Assembly: GCA_038843015.1 (NCBI GenBank)
Contig: JAWBSH010000012.1
Coordinates: 1 to 44,965 of the forward strand
Length of the DNA: 44,965 nucleotides
Source: Zestosphaera sp.
GTDB lineage: Archaea; Thermoproteota; Thermoprotei_A; Sulfolobales; NBVN01
Direction: 5' to 3'
The notes below the pieces were generated by a model, which searched no databases, was not told the origin of the DNA, and worked only from the letters and a program-made list of their open reading frames with translations. Positions 7,815 through 15,138 of the stretch are shown piece after piece. How positions within the stretch are numbered: the first letter of the stretch is position 1; every line of letters starts with the position of its first letter. The translations under genes were made by a program, and so were the position numbers.

Positions 7815-9035
7815 CTGCCTCCTGCCCCGCCTCTCGTAGGTGTTGTGGGTAAGACTAACGTCGGTAAGTCGACTTTCTTCTCAGCAGCTACTTTGATAGA
7901 CGTCAAGATAGAGAATAGGCCTTTCGTGACTATAGAGCCTAACGTAGGGATAGCTTACGTGAGGACTAAATGCGTCCACACGGAGTTGGGGTTGCGAGGA
8001 TGCAACGCTAAGAACTCAGTTTGCTTGGAGGGTGTGAGGATGATACCTGTGAAGCTAATGGATGTTGCCGGCTTAATAAAAGACTCACACAAGGGTAGAG
8101 GCCTCGGAAACAAGTTTATGGATGACTTAAGACAAGCTGACGTACTGATTCACGTGATAGACGTTTCCGGATCTACAGACGAGGAGGGGAGACCTGTCCC
8201 TCCAGGCACTTACGACCCGGTAGAGGAAGTACTGAGTATAGAGAGTGAGATTAACGAGTGGTTTTACGGGATAATAAGTAGAGATTGGGCTAGGTTTGCT
8301 AGAGGTCTTGACAACATGCCGTGGGATCAAGTAGTAGACGCGCTGACTAAGAGAGTTTCAGGTCTTTCGATAAGGCGGGAACACGTGTTGATGGCTCTGA
8401 AACTAAGCGGTCTCGAGTTGAGTAAGCCTAGTTCCTGGCGAGAAGAAGAATTAAGGAGTTTCGTAGTTAGGTTGCGTGAGGTCGCGAAGCCGACAGTCAT
8501 AGTAGGTAATAAGGCTGACTTACCTGAAGCTCTAGACAACATCAACCACGTAATCAAGACGCTGGAGAACAGAGTCTTCATACCTGCTAGTTCAGTATAT
8601 GAGTTAGCTCTGAGGAAAGCATCTAAAGCAGGGTTAATCAAGTATCTACCAGGAGATCAAGACTTCACAATACTTGACGAGAGTAAGCTCAACCCAAAAC
8701 AGAAAGCAGTTCTAGACAAGATAAGAGAGTTTATGAGGAAGTTTGGAGGAACAGGCGTCCAGCAAGCACTAAACACGGCAATCTTCAACGTCTTAAACTA
8801 CATCGTCGTCTACCCAGTCGAGGACCCACACAAGTTCACTGACAGTAGCGGTAATGTCCTCCCCGACGCTTACTTAGTGAGGAAAGGGACTACGGCGCAA
8901 GAACTCGCATACTTAGTTCACACAGACTTAGGTAAGGGATTCCTCTACGCCATACTAGCTAAGGAAAACAAGAGAGTCGGTAGCACGTACGAGCTACAAA
9001 ACAACGACGTGATTAAGGTTGTTTCAGCCAGGTAG
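7815..9035 (+). CDS. ychF: Redox-regulated/translation-associated GTPase YchF (OLA1), CTG start
   Basis: YchF/OLA1 is an Obg-family GTPase/ATPase bound to ribosomes. The P-loop GVVGKTNVGKST, the switch region RPFVTIEPNVGIAYVR, the LMDVAGLI G3 motif, VGNKAD as G4 and the C-terminal TGS domain (YLVRKGTTAQELAY to the end) are all present. The only usual start, GTG 7845, would remove the first beta strand. In the same frame a stop lies at 7812-7814, then CTG 7815, preceded by the ribosome binding site GAGGTG (7803-7808) with a 6-base gap. I therefore place the start at CTG 7815, giving 406 residues and the usual LVGVVG beginning. Confidence 0.9.
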   Translation: MPPAPPLVGVVGKTNVGKSTFFSAATLIDVKIENRPFVTIEPNVGIAYVRTKCVHTELGLRGCNAKNSVCLEGVRMIPVKLMDVAGLIKDSHKGRGLGNKFMDDLRQADVLIHVIDVSGSTDEEGRPVPPGTYDPVEEVLSIESEINEWFYGIISRDWARFARGLDNMPWDQVVDALTKRVSGLSIRREHVLMALKLSGLELSKPSSWREEELRSFVVRLREVAKPTVIVGNKADLPEALDNINHVIKTLENRVFIPASSVYELALRKASKAGLIKYLPGDQDFTILDESKLNPKQKAVLDKIREFMRKFGGTGVQQALNTAIFNVLNYIVVYPVEDPHKFTDSSGNVLPDAYLVRKGTTAQELAYLVHTDLGKGFLYAILAKENKRVGSTYELQNNDVIKVVSAR

Positions 9036-9278
9036 TGAGCAGCACTCACAGAACTCCAAGAATCTTACTCTCCGGAATTCTCTCAATTAGTGAGCCTGCT
9101 CAATAAGAGACAGGGTGCTTACTAGCTCTTAAGGAAAGATTAATTCACTATGAGGATGGCTAGTCTCTTTCCTTGCCCTGAAGTTCTGGGTTTGCTTTGA
9201 GCCTAGTGCAACTGTTTTGGGTTTTATAAAGGTTTGTAAGGGGTTGATGTAAGTTATTTTATTGTGGGTTGAGCTCGC
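9036..9278. other. Gene-free stretch with one possible promoter
   Basis: No coding frame is supported here. A strong TATA-like TTTTATAAAGG lies near 9217-9227 and would start a rightward transcript near 9248, just before the TnpB relic. An unpaired CTGA near 9172 does not form a C/D sRNA. I see nothing else. Confidence 0.5.
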
Positions 9279-9496
9279 TCACGATGTGGGTGTGTAGTGA
9301 AGACTCGAGTGGGTAGGGCGTTCAAAGCCAGGATGTGGGGTTTCCCGTAGCCTTGAACCCGAACTATATAAGGGGGAGCTATGGGTCGGAGCTACCCTGA
9401 AGGGAATGGAGACCTATGACGCGGGCACTGATGAAAGGCGCCCCGAGGTCTATGAAGCCAAGGGTCGATATCAACCAACATGAAACCCAAACCCCG
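9279..9496 (+). pseudogene. TnpB relic with right end of an IS200/IS605-type element
   Basis: The segment aligns by eye with the end of the TnpB fragment at 13.9-14.18 kb. It begins in the zinc-ribbon coding part (ACGATGTGGGTGTGT at about 9281), lacks about 70 bases relative to the other copy, and then keeps the C-terminal tail and right end. The last 45 bases, from GAAGCCAAGGGTCGATATC at 9454 to ACCCCG at 9496, match the other copy except for a 10-base difference. After the G at 9496 the two diverge, which marks the element end. No protein can be made. In this family the tnpB 3' end also encodes the omega RNA, so an RNA function is possible but unproven. Confidence 0.8.
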
Positions 9497-9508
9497 ACAT
9501 ATTGAGGT

Positions 9509-10561
9509 CTAATACGTATATGTTGTGATTCCTTTTTCTTTCGCGTAAGATTCTATTTCTCTGCCAACCCACACTCCCGCAAGAACTCCAATGACTTCCT
9601 TCTCTGGGTAGTGTTTCTTCACTACGTTAAGTTTACTCAAGAGGTTGCTCACGTCTACGTGTTTGGGCTTAATCTTGACTTCCACAACATAAACACTCTT
9701 ATCACTCTCAACTAGTAAGTCTATGTCGAGTCCATCAAACCTAGCGTTTCTAACCTTCCTCAGTACTCGCTCACCCCTAAGAGAAATCTCTTGAGCTACG
9801 TCCTCATACACGTACCTAGCGACTGAAGCCTCGGTCAGAGCACCAGCAATCTGCTCTAGAGCAGAAACTCTCTCGACTAACCCAGTAACAACACTAGTAA
9901 GTTCTTCGAGTCTCTTACTATGCTCTTCTAGCCTCTTACTATGTTCCTCTAGTCTCTTATTATGTTCTTGAATAGTTCTCGTGAGTTCTTCTAACCTCTT
10001 ACTATGCTCTTCCAATCTCTTGCTGTGTTCTTGAATAGTCTTCGTGAGTTCTTCTAGCCTCTTACTATGTTCTTCTAGTCTCCTGCTATGCTCTTGAATA
10101 GTCTTTGTGAGTTCTTCAAGTCTCTTACTATGCTCCTCCAGTATTCTACTATGTTCTTGTACGACCCTAGTAAGTTCTTCAAGCCTTTTATTATGGTCCT
10201 CAACAATTCTAGTAAGTTCTTCTAGTCTCTTGCTGTGTTCTTGAATAGTCTTTGTGAGTTCTTCTAGCCTCTTACTATGCTCCTGAATGACCCCAGTAAG
10301 TTCTTCTAGTCTTTTGCCGTGTTCTTGAACGGTACTAGTAAGTTCTTCGAGTCTCTTACTATGTTCCCTTAGTGTCCTACTATGTTCTTCAACAGTACTA
10401 ATTATTCTTTCAGTATTTTTCTCTATAGAGTCTAGCTTCTTCAGAAGTTCTAAGAGACCTATTGCTCCGGCAACGGCGTACCTGAACTCTAAGTCTTCCT
10501 CGAGAGCTTTAATTATCTTGAGTTTCTCTTCTTTACTAAGACTCTCGCCGTACCCCGTCAT
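9509..10561 (-). CDS. Long coiled-coil protein with C-terminal PD-(D/E)XK-like nuclease domain
   Basis: The 350-residue protein has three parts. Residues 1-45 are a helical head. Residues 58-222 are imperfect repeats built on EHSKRLEELTKTIQ, seven- and fourteen-residue units typical of a long coiled coil. Residues 245-350 form a restriction-nuclease-like domain: FDGLDIDLLV, with D279/D281, then VYVVEVKIK with E294 and K296, the D...ExK signature. Relatives are widespread in hyperthermophilic crenarchaea with varying coil length. Function is unknown; DNA or RNA cleavage is plausible. ATG 10561 follows leftward-reading AT-rich sequence. Its stop lies 13 bases from the TnpB relic end. Confidence 0.75.
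   Translation of the reverse strand: MTGYGESLSKEEKLKIIKALEEDLEFRYAVAGAIGLLELLKKLDSIEKNTERIISTVEEHSRTLREHSKRLEELTSTVQEHGKRLEELTGVIQEHSKRLEELTKTIQEHSKRLEELTRIVEDHNKRLEELTRVVQEHSRILEEHSKRLEELTKTIQEHSRRLEEHSKRLEELTKTIQEHSKRLEEHSKRLEELTRTIQEHNKRLEEHSKRLEEHSKRLEELTSVVTGLVERVSALEQIAGALTEASVARYVYEDVAQEISLRGERVLRKVRNARFDGLDIDLLVESDKSVYVVEVKIKPKHVDVSNLLSKLNVVKKHYPEKEVIGVLAGVWVGREIESYAKEKGITTYTY
9890..10400. repeat. Imperfect tandem 21/42-bp repeats inside the coiled-coil gene
   Basis: The DNA repeats the unit encoding EHSKRLEELTKTIQ (42 bases) about ten times with inserted 21-base half units (EEHSKRL). Copies differ mainly at third codon positions, so the repeat is old but has probably expanded and contracted in 21-base steps that keep the frame. 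Confidence 0.75.
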
Positions 10562-10676
10562 TTCCTTATATCTCCTATCAAAGTGTCAGTATTTTAGAAT
10601 ATAAGTTTAGGTCGTTGGTTGAGGTGTGGTGATGAAGGCTGTTTAGTGAGAGATATTAAGGAAGACTAGCTAAGGT

Positions 10677-10686
10677 CTTTTAAACC
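10677..10686 (+). promoter_or_regulatory. Promoter (TATA box) of eL15/RNase P operon
   Basis: CTTTTAAACC is centred about 38 bases before ATG 10720. A transcript starting near 10706 would have a short leader containing GGAG (10712-10715) five bases before the ATG. Confidence 0.55.
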
Positions 10687-10719
10687 CTTGTAACATCTAT
10701 TTGGAGGAAGTGGAGTAGG

Positions 10720-11391
10720 ATGGTGAAGTCGGTATACAGCTACATAGCTGGGGCGTGGAAAGACCTAGACTCTAGTGATATGAGAGAGTTGATGAGAGAG
10801 CGCTATATAGAGTGGAGGAGAGCTCCTACGGTAGTCAGGGTTGAGAAGCCTACGAGACTTGACAGAGCTAGAGCTATAGGTTATGAAGCTAAGCAGGGTT
10901 TTGTCGTGGCTAGAGTTAGGGTTAAGAAGGGTGGTTTGAGCAAGCCTAGACCTAACTCTGGGCGCAGACCTAAGAGGATGGGTGTCTACGGCTACGCTCC
11001 TGAGAAGCCTCAACAGCTAATAGCTGAAGAGAAAGCAGCTAGGAAGTTCCGCAACCTGGAAGTCCTCGGTTCTTACTGGGTCGGTGATGACGGGATTTAC
11101 GAGTATTTTGAGGTCGTGCTCGTAGACCCTAACCACCCATCAATAGCTTCAGACCCTGACATAAACTGGATTACAGCGCCTTCTCAGAGAGGTAGAGTGT
11201 TTAGAGGGAAGACTATGGCTGGGAGGAGAATGAGGGGTCTTTTAGGGAACAGAGGTGTTAGAGGAACTCACCACTGGAAGTGGAAGAAGAAAGCTAAGGA
11301 GAGGGAGCTGAGGAAGAGGCATGAAGCCTCAAGAGGTGCTAGACTAATACTACCTCAAGACAAGGCTAAAGAATTAGGTCTTGAGAAGTAA
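10720..11391 (+). CDS. rpl15e: Large ribosomal subunit protein eL15
   Basis: The 223-residue protein is archaeal L15e, a basic large-subunit protein. Diagnostic stretches are [69 protein letters not shown] and [17 protein letters not shown]. It is longer than the roughly 195-residue euryarchaeal form because of its C-terminal tail. It leads a tight operon with an RNA-binding protein and two RNase P subunits (2-base gap, then overlaps). Confidence 0.97.
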   Translation: MVKSVYSYIAGAWKDLDSSDMRELMRERYIEWRRAPTVVRVEKPTRLDRARAIGYEAKQGFVVARVRVKKGGLSKPRPNSGRRPKRMGVYGYAPEKPQQLIAEEKAARKFRNLEVLGSYWVGDDGIYEYFEVVLVDPNHPSIASDPDINWITAPSQRGRVFRGKTMAGRRMRGLLGNRGVRGTHHWKWKKKAKERELRKRHEASRGARLILPQDKAKELGLEK

Positions 11392-11393
11392 TC

Positions 11394-11864
11394 ATGAGTA
11401 AACGTTACGTAGTAAGCAATCTAGTCTTAACTGTTTTCGCGCACAGTACTGAAGACTTAAGTAGGGTTAGGCAGGCAGTACTGAACGTTCTACCCCCACA
11501 ACTTAGAGAGAAGGTCTTGATAGAAGAGCAGGTGGTTCAGGGGCATTACGGGAATTCCATAACCCTCATCACTGTCAAGACGAGGAGTCGGGAAGACGAC
11601 GTTCACGCTTTCAAGCACATCTTGTGTTCGCTAAGCCATACTGACAGGTCTCTCTTCGTAGCCACGCTACACAGGCGTGTCGGCTCAAAAAACTCTATAA
11701 TCTACTTGAGACTCAGTAAGCAAGACGCGTTCTCAGGGAATATCATGTTGATGGACGGTGATGACGTGATTAGAGTCTCAGCTACTGTCGTGGGAGTGAG
11801 GAGTCTGAAAGACTTGCACGACTACGTGACGGGGGTGTTTAGAGAGTGCGGATCAAGTACGTAG
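11394..11864 (+). CDS. RNA-binding protein of the DUF54 (PF01877) family
   Basis: The 156-residue protein resembles the archaeal DUF54/RNA_binding family: paired segments LVLTVFAHSTEDLSRV, then VQGHYGNSITLITVKTRS, followed by a C-terminal VSATVVGVRS part. In archaea this gene is usually next to eL15 and RNase P genes, as here, and it is thought to help rRNA or tRNA processing; the direct function is not settled. It begins two bases after eL15 and overlaps rnp3 by 19 bases. Confidence 0.75.
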   Translation: MSKRYVVSNLVLTVFAHSTEDLSRVRQAVLNVLPPQLREKVLIEEQVVQGHYGNSITLITVKTRSREDDVHAFKHILCSLSHTDRSLFVATLHRRVGSKNSIIYLRLSKQDAFSGNIMLMDGDDVIRVSATVVGVRSLKDLHDYVTGVFRECGSST

Positions 11865-12451
11865 ATATTAGCAACAAAACTCCTCTCTCGGCGCTTAATC
11901 AGTTAGTTGAGAAAGCTCGTGCTTACGACTACTCAACTATAGTTCTGCATGGCTTGACGACTGTTGAGACACTCGGTGATGTTAGGCTGGTTCCACGCAC
12001 TACTATAGACTACAAAAGCAACATCCAAGCAGTGAAGAGTAAGTCTCTTAAAGTGTTTTCAGCTAAGACTCCTGAAGAATTGAAGCTGAGTAATCAGGTT
12101 TTGAGTGTCTTGAACGCTGTGGAGGTGGGGGGTAAGTTACTGAGTGATAGTAGGTCTAGGAAGAGTTACGTGAAGTTAGTTAATGTGGGGAAGCCTGTGA
12201 TACTCAACGCTTCAGAGATTATAGACTTAATGCTTTCAGGGAGGGACTTATCAGGACTTCAAACACTTTTAAGCTTATACGAGAAGAGTCAAATCACTAT
12301 AGCCTTAGGTAGTGGAGCGCGTAGCTTAAGTGAGGTTCATCACCCGACAACCTACTACGCACTCTTGCTAGAGTTAGGGCTTTCCGAGGTTAAGGCGTTG
12401 TCAGCTCTTGCCGCAAACCCTGCATCAATACTTAGAGGTGCTGGTTTTTGA
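11846..12451 (+). CDS. rnp3: RNase P protein component 3 (Rpp30)
   Basis: Rpp30 pairs with Pop5 to form the part of RNase P that activates the catalytic RNA for 5' maturation of tRNA. The 201-residue protein has the TIM-barrel pattern of the PHP-related family: KARAYDYSTIVLHGL, KSLKVFSAKTPEE, LVNVGKPVILNASEII, ITIALGSGARSLSEVHHP and ALAANPASILRG at the end. It starts inside the preceding gene (GTG 11846) and its stop overlaps the start of rnp2, so the subunits are translationally coupled. Confidence 0.9.
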   Translation: MRIKYVDISNKTPLSALNQLVEKARAYDYSTIVLHGLTTVETLGDVRLVPRTTIDYKSNIQAVKSKSLKVFSAKTPEELKLSNQVLSVLNAVEVGGKLLSDSRSRKSYVKLVNVGKPVILNASEIIDLMLSGRDLSGLQTLLSLYEKSQITIALGSGARSLSEVHHPTTYYALLLELGLSEVKALSALAANPASILRGAGF

Positions 12452-12930
12452 TGGATTTACCTGAAGTCATTCTTGTCTTAGTAGCTTCAACAGCTCTGGC
12501 TCTCGCTCTAGTAGCTATACTCCAGCTAGTGATTCTCAAGCGTAGAATCGAGCAAGTGTTAGCAGGTCTAAACTCTAAAGTGTTAAAGCATGTTGTTAAG
12601 AGTCTTGAGAAACGCAGGAAACGCAAGAATAGGTACTTAGTAGTGAGGCTAGCTACCTCGAAGAACGTCAGTCTTAACGAGCTTCAGAAAAGTCTTGATG
12701 AAGCATTCATAGAACTTTACGGCAAGAAAAACTACTCAGAAGCTTCCCCGAAAGTACTATACTATAGCGAGAAAACCTCGAAAGCAATAATTAGAGTCAG
12801 GAGTCACCGCAAGTGGAGTGTGTTTCTAGTTCTAGCATACCTAGAAAGAAGAGACTTACTCAGCTACGTATGTCCAGAAAGAATTACCGGGACCTACAAG
12901 AAAGCAAAGAAGTATGCCGAGACGACTTGA
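12451..12930 (+). CDS. rnp2: RNase P protein component 2 (Pop5) with an N-terminal hydrophobic helix
   Basis: The Pop5 core spans about residues 60-150: RYLVVRLATSKNVSLNELQ, EAFIELYGKKNYSEASPKV and AIIRVRSHRKWSVFLVLAYLE, the archaeal Pop5 fold that binds the specificity/catalytic RNA with Rpp30. Unusually, residues 5-30 (PEVILVLVASTALALALVAI and on) form a strong transmembrane-like helix followed by positive residues. GAGGTG at 12435-12440 lies 7 bases before TTG 12448 and 10 before ATG 12451, supporting translation from here. A later GTG at 12580 would give a normal-length Pop5 without the helix but has no close SD. Confidence 0.85.
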   Translation: MDLPEVILVLVASTALALALVAILQLVILKRRIEQVLAGLNSKVLKHVVKSLEKRRKRKNRYLVVRLATSKNVSLNELQKSLDEAFIELYGKKNYSEASPKVLYYSEKTSKAIIRVRSHRKWSVFLVLAYLERRDLLSYVCPERITGTYKKAKKYAETT

Positions 12931-13004
12931 CTAAGACTCGATGGCGAGACCGCACCTCTTGCTTGAAGAGTCTTAAGTTAATAAGGTCGTAACATTATAT
13001 TAAT

Positions 13005-13057
13005 TGATGATGTAGCCGCTCCAGACTGAGAGATGAGGACCTCGCGACGAACTGAAT
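13005..13057 (+). ncRNA. C/D-box sRNA (2'-O-methylation guide)
   Basis: Box order and spacing match archaeal C/D sRNAs exactly. Box C ATGATGT is at 13007-13013, guide 1 AGCCGCTCCAGA at 13014-13025, box D' CTGA at 13026-13029, a 3-base spacer, box C' ATGAGGA at 13033-13039, guide 2 CCTCGCGACGAA at 13040-13051 and box D CTGA at 13052-13055. Both guides are 12 bases. Each C box has one mismatch to RTGATGA but keeps the TGA needed for the kink-turn. A TATA-like TTAATAA at about 12978-12984 lies about 26 bases upstream. By the D+5 rule guide 1 would methylate a G and guide 2 a U; I could not identify the targets. It would work with L7Ae, Nop5 and fibrillarin. Confidence 0.82.
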
Positions 13058-13187
13058 ATAGTTTCAGACCTATAATTAGTTTCTTACTAGTTTCGTGGTG
13101 TGGGGGGTTAAGAGATCCAGTGTCTGAATGTAGTGGTTTGCCGGGACTTAGCAAGCGCTTAGTGATTAAGGTTCTATCCAGAACTCT

Positions 13188-13606
13188 CTGACCTCCTCCC
13201 CGCCCTAAAGGACGAGGGTTCCGGGGAGGTTTAGAGCTACATTCCCAGCGTGTGCTGGGTTCAGCTCTGCGCCCGGTCTCAGGCGCGTTACCCCTACCCC
13301 GTGTAGAGCGGGGCTCGGGAATATGGTTCCTATCCTGAGTAGTATGTTATATGCTCCGACCATGTCTGCGTTGAATACTGTGTTGTGTTTGTAGCACTTG
13401 AATAATCCTCTGTACACTCTTCTGTGGTCTTGGTTCTTCGCTTTGCATAGTGGGCAGGTAGTGGATGTATTTTCTTCGCTGACAAGCTCTACCTTGATGC
13501 CGTACTCTTCTCCAACTTCGGCAATCCTCATCAGCAGATACCCATACGTCCATATATGAACCACTTCGAAATTGATTTTAGAGCCTTTATCGCTGTTTTG
13601 AGCTAT
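13188..13606 (-). pseudogene. TnpB C-terminal fragment and right end of an IS200/IS605 element (leftward)
   Basis: The frame is open leftward from about 13606 to the stop at 13205-13207. It encodes the last third of a TnpB RNA-guided nuclease: YGIKVELVSEENTSTTCPLC, second half of the zinc ribbon as FKCYKH, then NADMVGAYNIL, which holds the third RuvC aspartate. The RuvC-I and RuvC-II parts are absent, so it cannot be active. Beyond the stop lies GGCGGGGAGGAGGTCAG (13190s, read leftward), the usual right end of this group. It is joined head-to-head to a different TnpB fragment at about 13600. Confidence 0.85.
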
Positions 13607-14163
13607 ATGTTTTGGGTAAGAGGGAGCTGTTCGAGAAGTATGCTAAGCGAGAAAGAAACAGGGAGAAAGACTTTATAAACAAGCTCGTTAAGCAGATAAC
13701 CGCCTTACTCCCCAACACTGTTCACGTCGTCGAAGACCTCGAGAAGGGAGACATGGTTGCCAGGGGGAGAACTAATAAAGAGAGGAGGAAGAGAAACGCT
13801 AGAACACCTTGGGAAACAATACACGGTAAGCTCTCAGAGAAAGCACTAGTCGTCAAGGTCTCTCCACGTAACACTTCCCGCACCTGCCCACGATGCGGGT
13901 GCGTGGTAAAGACCCGAGTGGGCAGGGTATTCAAGTGCCCGAGATGCGGTCTCGAAATGGGTAGGCAGAAGCTCGCATCCATAAACATCTACCTCAAGCA
14001 CACCAGTATGTGGGGGTTTCCCCACAGCTATGAGCCCAATGAGGGTGAGCTGTGGGTAGGGGTTACCCTGAACGGGTGGAGACCAATGATAAGGCTTCCA
14101 ATGAAAGGAAGCCTGAGGTCAATGAAGCCAAGGGTCGATATCAAGCAACATCAACCAACATGA
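13594..14163 (+). pseudogene. TnpB C-terminal fragment (rightward), second family member
   Basis: The frame (TTG 13612, open from about 13594) encodes the second half of another TnpB: LFEKYAKRERNREKDFI, VVEDLEKGDM with the RuvC-II glutamate, VSPRNTSRTCPRCG and FKCPRCG as zinc ribbon, and a long crenarchaeal tail beginning MWGFPHSYEPNEGEL. The RuvC-III aspartate is missing: the site reads LEMGRQKLASINI. The N-terminal domains and RuvC-I are absent. Both features point to a dead copy. It is divergent from the neighbouring leftward fragment, so the pair did not arise from one intact element. Confidence 0.85.
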
Positions 14164-14176
14164 AACCCAAACCCCG
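14009..14176 (+). repeat. Right end of the IS605-type element, second copy (partner at 9330-9496)
   Basis: This segment repeats the sequence at 9330-9496. Shared stretches include GTGGGG, GAAGCCAAGGGTCGATATC and CCAACATGAAACCCAAACCC; the present copy has 10 extra bases (GCAACATCAA) near 14144. The match stops at G 14176, where methyltransferase coding sequence begins. The right end of this family also forms the 3' part of the omega RNA, so bases after 14176 would be the guide of a transcript from here. Confidence 0.8.
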
Positions 14177-14658
14177 TAGATATCAGCTATAAGAGGTCTT
14201 TGCTGGGGCGTCAACTACTAGAGAAGTTAGGAGTTGATTTAAGTAGAGTTCACGTAGTCGTTAGTGACTCAAGAGATATTCAGTTAAGGAGAGTTTTTGA
14301 TGAGGTTCTCTTAGACGCGCCGTGTAGTAATAGCGGGGCTATGTCTAAGGACCCGGGCCTCAGGATAACCTTGACTGAGTCTAAGGTGGTGTACTACTCT
14401 GCTCTCCAGAAAGAACTGATTATTAAGTCTACAGAACTCGGGAAGAATGTAGTCTACTCGACATGTTCTTTAATGCCTGAAGAAGGTGAGGAAGTAGCTA
14501 ACACGGTTTCTGAGAGAGTAAAGTTCTGCAGGCCTGTTGAGTGGGCGGCAGAAGGCTATAAGTCTTACGACAACTACCGAGACTTCATGCGCTTATACCC
14601 GCACAAGCACCTCACTGAGGGCTTCTTCATATGTTGTATGGTTAGTAAAGACCTCTAA
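14177..14658 (+). pseudogene. RNA m5C methyltransferase (RsmB/Trm4-like), 3' part only
   Basis: From the transposon end the frame continues VDISYKRSLLGRQLLEKLGV, then DEVLLDAPCSNSG (motif IV) and VVYSTCSLMPEEGEEV (motif VI with the catalytic cysteine), ending in LTEGFFICCMVSKDL. This is the C-terminal two fifths of a Sun/RsmB family RNA cytosine-5 methyltransferase. The SAM-binding motif I and the N-terminal RNA-binding part are missing, and I did not find them in the 1.2 kb upstream. The first codon of homology lies directly after the element end. Without motif I it should not bind SAM, so I call it a pseudogene; a TTG at about 14206 could still start a short peptide. Confidence 0.85.
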
Positions 14659-14700
14659 CCTATTTTTAAGGATGTGTTTATTTAATACTTGGGGATTCAC

Positions 14701-15138
14701 GTGTCTTTGTCTACGGCTGAAGTCGTGACTCAAGCTAGGAGTATTAGGAGGAAAGTCCTCGTTTCTAAGCTTGGTTTAGACGGGCACGATAGGGGTGCTA
14801 AAGTCATAGCTAGAGCCTTGAGAGACGCCGGGTTTGAGGTAGTTTATTTAGGTGTTCATAAAACGCCTGAAGACGTTGCTGAGGCAGCGGTCGAGGAAGA
14901 TGTTGCGGCGATAGGGGTCTCCATACTCTCCGGCTCGCACTTAGAGCTTGTTAAAGACTTGATTAAGTTGCTGAGGGAGCGCGGTGTTAGCGTGCCGGTA
15001 ATAGTTGGCGGGATAATACCTCCTGAAGACGTTGAAGAACTTAAGAAGCTCGGCGTCTTCGAGGTTTTCACTCCTGGGACACCGCTCAAGAAAGTGACTG
15101 AAGTTTTTGAGAGGGCGTGTGAGGTGGGGAGTTCGTGA
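14701..15138 (+). CDS. mcmA2: Methylmalonyl-CoA mutase, small (B12-binding) subunit
   Basis: The 145-residue protein is the separate cobalamin-binding subunit. The DGHDRGA motif (DxHxxG) supplies the histidine ligand of cobalt; [11 protein letters not shown]-type and [11 protein letters not shown] segments complete the Rossmann-like B12 fold. It completes the large subunit encoded 0.4 kb downstream. GTG 14701 fits a near-leaderless start after the AT-rich TATTTTTAAGG (about 14662-14672); TTG 14689 is an alternative. The gene starts 42 bases after the broken methyltransferase and is followed by the epimerase with a 4-base overlap. Confidence 0.94.
   Translation: MSLSTAEVVTQARSIRRKVLVSKLGLDGHDRGAKVIARALRDAGFEVVYLGVHKTPEDVAEAAVEEDVAAIGVSILSGSHLELVKDLIKLLRERGVSVPVIVGGIIPPEDVEELKKLGVFEVFTPGTPLKKVTEVFERACEVGSS

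Noticed and set aside
9149-9176. ATGAGGA and CTGA in the gap after ychF as possible C and D boxes.
   Set aside because: Spacing is 21 bases and the internal boxes are missing.
9890-10400. Regular repeats that could be taken for a CRISPR array.
   Set aside because: They are in-frame coiled-coil codons without unique spacers of constant size and lie inside an intact gene.
10629-10680. Perfect box C GTGATGA with an upstream TATA-like element before eL15.
   Set aside because: No CTGA occurs within 60 bases downstream, so no guide RNA can be built.
13612-14163. Taking the rightward TnpB fragment as an active nuclease.
   Set aside because: RuvC-I is absent and the RuvC-III aspartate is replaced, so it cannot form the catalytic site.
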